A stretch of 35,280 bases of DNA, taken from Fusobacteriaceae bacterium (GTDB lineage Bacteria; Fusobacteriota; Fusobacteriia; Fusobacteriales; Fusobacteriaceae). A program made the position numbers and the translations under genes. This document shows positions 34,344-35,280 of this stretch, one piece after another. The notes under the pieces were generated by a model. The model was given only the letters and a program-made list of their open reading frames with translations. It did no database searches and had not been told where the DNA came from. Location: NCBI GenBank assembly GCA_031272945.1, contig JAISST010000091.1, positions 1-35,280 of the forward strand. The letters run 5' to 3'. Every line of letters starts with the position of its first letter. Position 1 is the stretch's first letter.

Positions 34344-34365
34344 GTTACTTTATTATTTGTAAAGT
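34344..34365 (-). repeat. Right inverted repeat / putative recombination site
   Basis: Exact reverse complement of 33314-33335, with the same arms and 7-bp centre (TTATTTG on this strand). It lies 48 bp upstream of the recombinase start codon and 74 bp before the gene at 34440. Between it and the recombinase is an imperfect inverted repeat (ATTCCATAAGAT / ATCTTATCATGGAAT, 34305-34342) that spans a possible TATAAA -10 for the recombinase and could be an operator. Confidence 0.9.
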
Positions 34366-34439
34366 GACGGAAACTGAAATCAACGATTACGTACAATAAG
34401 TTCATTAGTGCGTAGGGGAACATATGTAGGAAGCCAATA

Positions 34440-34658
34440 ATGACTGAAGAAAACATGAATAATAGTGTTGTTTCAGAAAATGAACAAGAAGAAAGCAGCG
34501 CAGTAGAAGCAAGCATTTCCGGTGAACGTGATGGCTTGGTTAGTGCAAGTGAAGCCAAAGAAGCGGTAGACGAAGGATTGCCTAAAAAAATATGTAAAAA
34601 CTGCTCTAACCAACTATTGCTTCCCCGATTAAACCTTACAGAGTACAAAACGTGTTAA
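34440..34658 (+). CDS. Small acidic protein with a CxxC motif, function unknown
   Basis: 72 residues, not recognised. The first 45 are acidic and rich in Glu, Ser, Ala and Val (likely disordered). The end has KKICKNCSNQLLLP and a final Cys (YKTC), a half zinc-ribbon-like arrangement that might bind metal alone or as a dimer. ATG 34440 is preceded by AGGAAG. It is the first gene to the right of the invertible segment, with no clear promoter in the 74 bp between, and is followed 15 bp later by a membrane-protein gene, so they are probably one operon. Confidence 0.6.
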   Translation: MTEENMNNSVVSENEQEESSAVEASISGERDGLVSASEAKEAVDEGLPKKICKNCSNQLLLPRLNLTEYKTC

Positions 34659-34673
34659 TATAAGGAGGCACAA

Positions 34674-35280
34674 ATGAAGAAAATAAGGAATATAATTGTT
34701 ATTATTCTTATTGCAATATCATGTTGGGCTGCAACAAAAGGTATGAAAAATTTTCTTGGAGTATTCTATTTCACCGGTGGAAGTTTACTCATTATATTAC
34801 TGATTAGTATCTTCGTAAAGATGATTAATAAGCAGGATGAAGTTATTAACCAAGTACCAGGATTAACGGAGAAAGAATTGCCAATGTGTATGTTGGCTTA
34901 TAAAAAATTGAATACCGAAACATTCAATTCTTTGTATGTTGACAAAGAAACTGAAACATACAAAAATTTTCATTTGCTATCAGAACAGGATAAAAAGTAT
35001 CACATTCTATCTCTGGCGGGAGAGGATCTTGAAAAAGTAAAAAAGAAAGAAGGCAAAACAAATACTATTATAAAAATCTGTTTACCAATATTTACGATAT
35101 TAGTCCTTGGATTGGGCTTTATTGCTCTGCGACAAAATCTTAGAAAAGTGTTAAATCTTAAAGATGGCGTCAGTATTATGCAATTATTCAGCAGCAAGTC
35201 AAGATTGATTGCAACCACAAAAGAAATAAAAGTAGGAAACGTTCTGCAAATAGGGAATAGCAAGGTGCAAACGATAGAAG
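34674..35280 (+). CDS. Predicted membrane protein, function unknown, 3' end cut by the window
   Basis: From ATG 34674, behind AAGGAGG, 202 codons stay open to the window edge. Predicted transmembrane helices lie at about 5-20 (RNIIVIILIAISCWAA), 28-49 (LGVFYFTGGSLLIILLISIFV) and 131-152 (IIKICLPIFTILVLGLGFIAL), separated by a charged region of about 80 residues rich in Lys, Glu, Tyr and Thr. No family recognised. The sequence is strongly AT-rich (one 60-base line at 34681 has 16 G/C by hand count), unlike the core genes. It is likely co-transcribed with the CxxC protein and hence a candidate target of the promoter switch. Confidence 0.75.
   Translation, partial: MKKIRNIIVIILIAISCWAATKGMKNFLGVFYFTGGSLLIILLISIFVKMINKQDEVINQVPGLTEKELPMCMLAYKKLNTETFNSLYVDKETETYKNFHLLSEQDKKYHILSLAGEDLEKVKKKEGKTNTIIKICLPIFTILVLGLGFIALRQNLRKVLNLKDGVSIMQLFSSKSRLIATTKEIKVGNVLQIGNSKVQTIE

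Larger units (their letters stand above)
33314..34365. mobile_element. Candidate invertible segment (inverton) carrying its own recombinase and an outward promoter
   Basis: A 1052-bp segment bounded by 22-bp perfect inverted repeats. It contains almost only the tyrosine recombinase gene plus a promoter near its left end that points out of the segment. In the present orientation that promoter faces the terminator at 33224-33261; inverted, it would face the gene at 34440. The reading is inferred from the arrangement, which resembles phase-variation switches of Bacteroides and Clostridioides. Confidence 0.65.

Noticed and set aside
34190-34648. Short frames crossing the right inverted repeat (34190-34399 plus, 34319-34648 minus)
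   Set aside because: No ribosome binding sites; one is antisense to the recombinase start, the other to the CxxC gene. The plus frame matters only as the alternative recombinase tail after inversion.

Overview
The window (35.3 kb, no tRNA, rRNA or CRISPR array seen) looks like the chromosome of a diderm, anaerobic, Fusobacteriota-like bacterium. Two large type V autotransporters prove an outer membrane. DnaK lacks the extra N-terminal-quadrant insert of proteobacterial DnaK, and from memory its sequence is very close to Fusobacterium DnaK. PurL is the large single-chain type, and an hrcA-grpE-dnaK-dnaJ operon sits behind a perfect CIRCE element. The core genes are moderately GC-rich, which is odd for Fusobacteriota, so the assignment is an inference and other diderms with a monoderm-like DnaK (Negativicutes, Synergistota) remain possible.

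Layout. 1-6916 (minus): fhs-purL-purE-purC, a one-carbon and purine synthesis operon behind a roughly 240-nt leader that ends in a terminator-like hairpin just before the fhs ribosome binding site. 6976-11663 (plus): tex, an ornithine-cyclodeaminase-family gene, and an XRE-type HTH protein with a long histone-H1-like basic tail. 11680-20712 (plus): two paralogous autotransporters with Pmp-like GGAI/FxxN passengers, each behind a nearly identical promoter. 20760-21334 (minus): a small HTH antitoxin-like gene with a probably truncated toxin. 21295-23348 (plus): a secreted DUF3298-type protein and a DgoK-family sugar-acid kinase. 23347-30596 (minus): the heat-shock operon hrcA-grpE-dnaK-dnaJ followed by yajC, an AMIN-amidase and a GerMN protein, an envelope group with its own promoter. 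30659-33026 (plus): marC, then an ACT-domain gene and its usual DUF711 partner. 33224-35280: an AT-rich accessory end.

The most interesting structure is at the right end. A tyrosine recombinase gene lies between two perfect 22-bp inverted repeats (33314-33335 and 34344-34365), each containing ACTTTA-N7-TAAAGT, the form expected of a recombinase core site. Just inside the left repeat is a strong outward promoter (TTGATT-17-TATTAT) that now fires leftward into a terminator. If the segment inverted, the promoter would point at the genes starting at 34440, which have no obvious promoter of their own. Inversion would also swap the last residues of the recombinase while keeping its frame open. I read this as a self-encoded phase-variation switch. 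Its function is an inference from sequence only.
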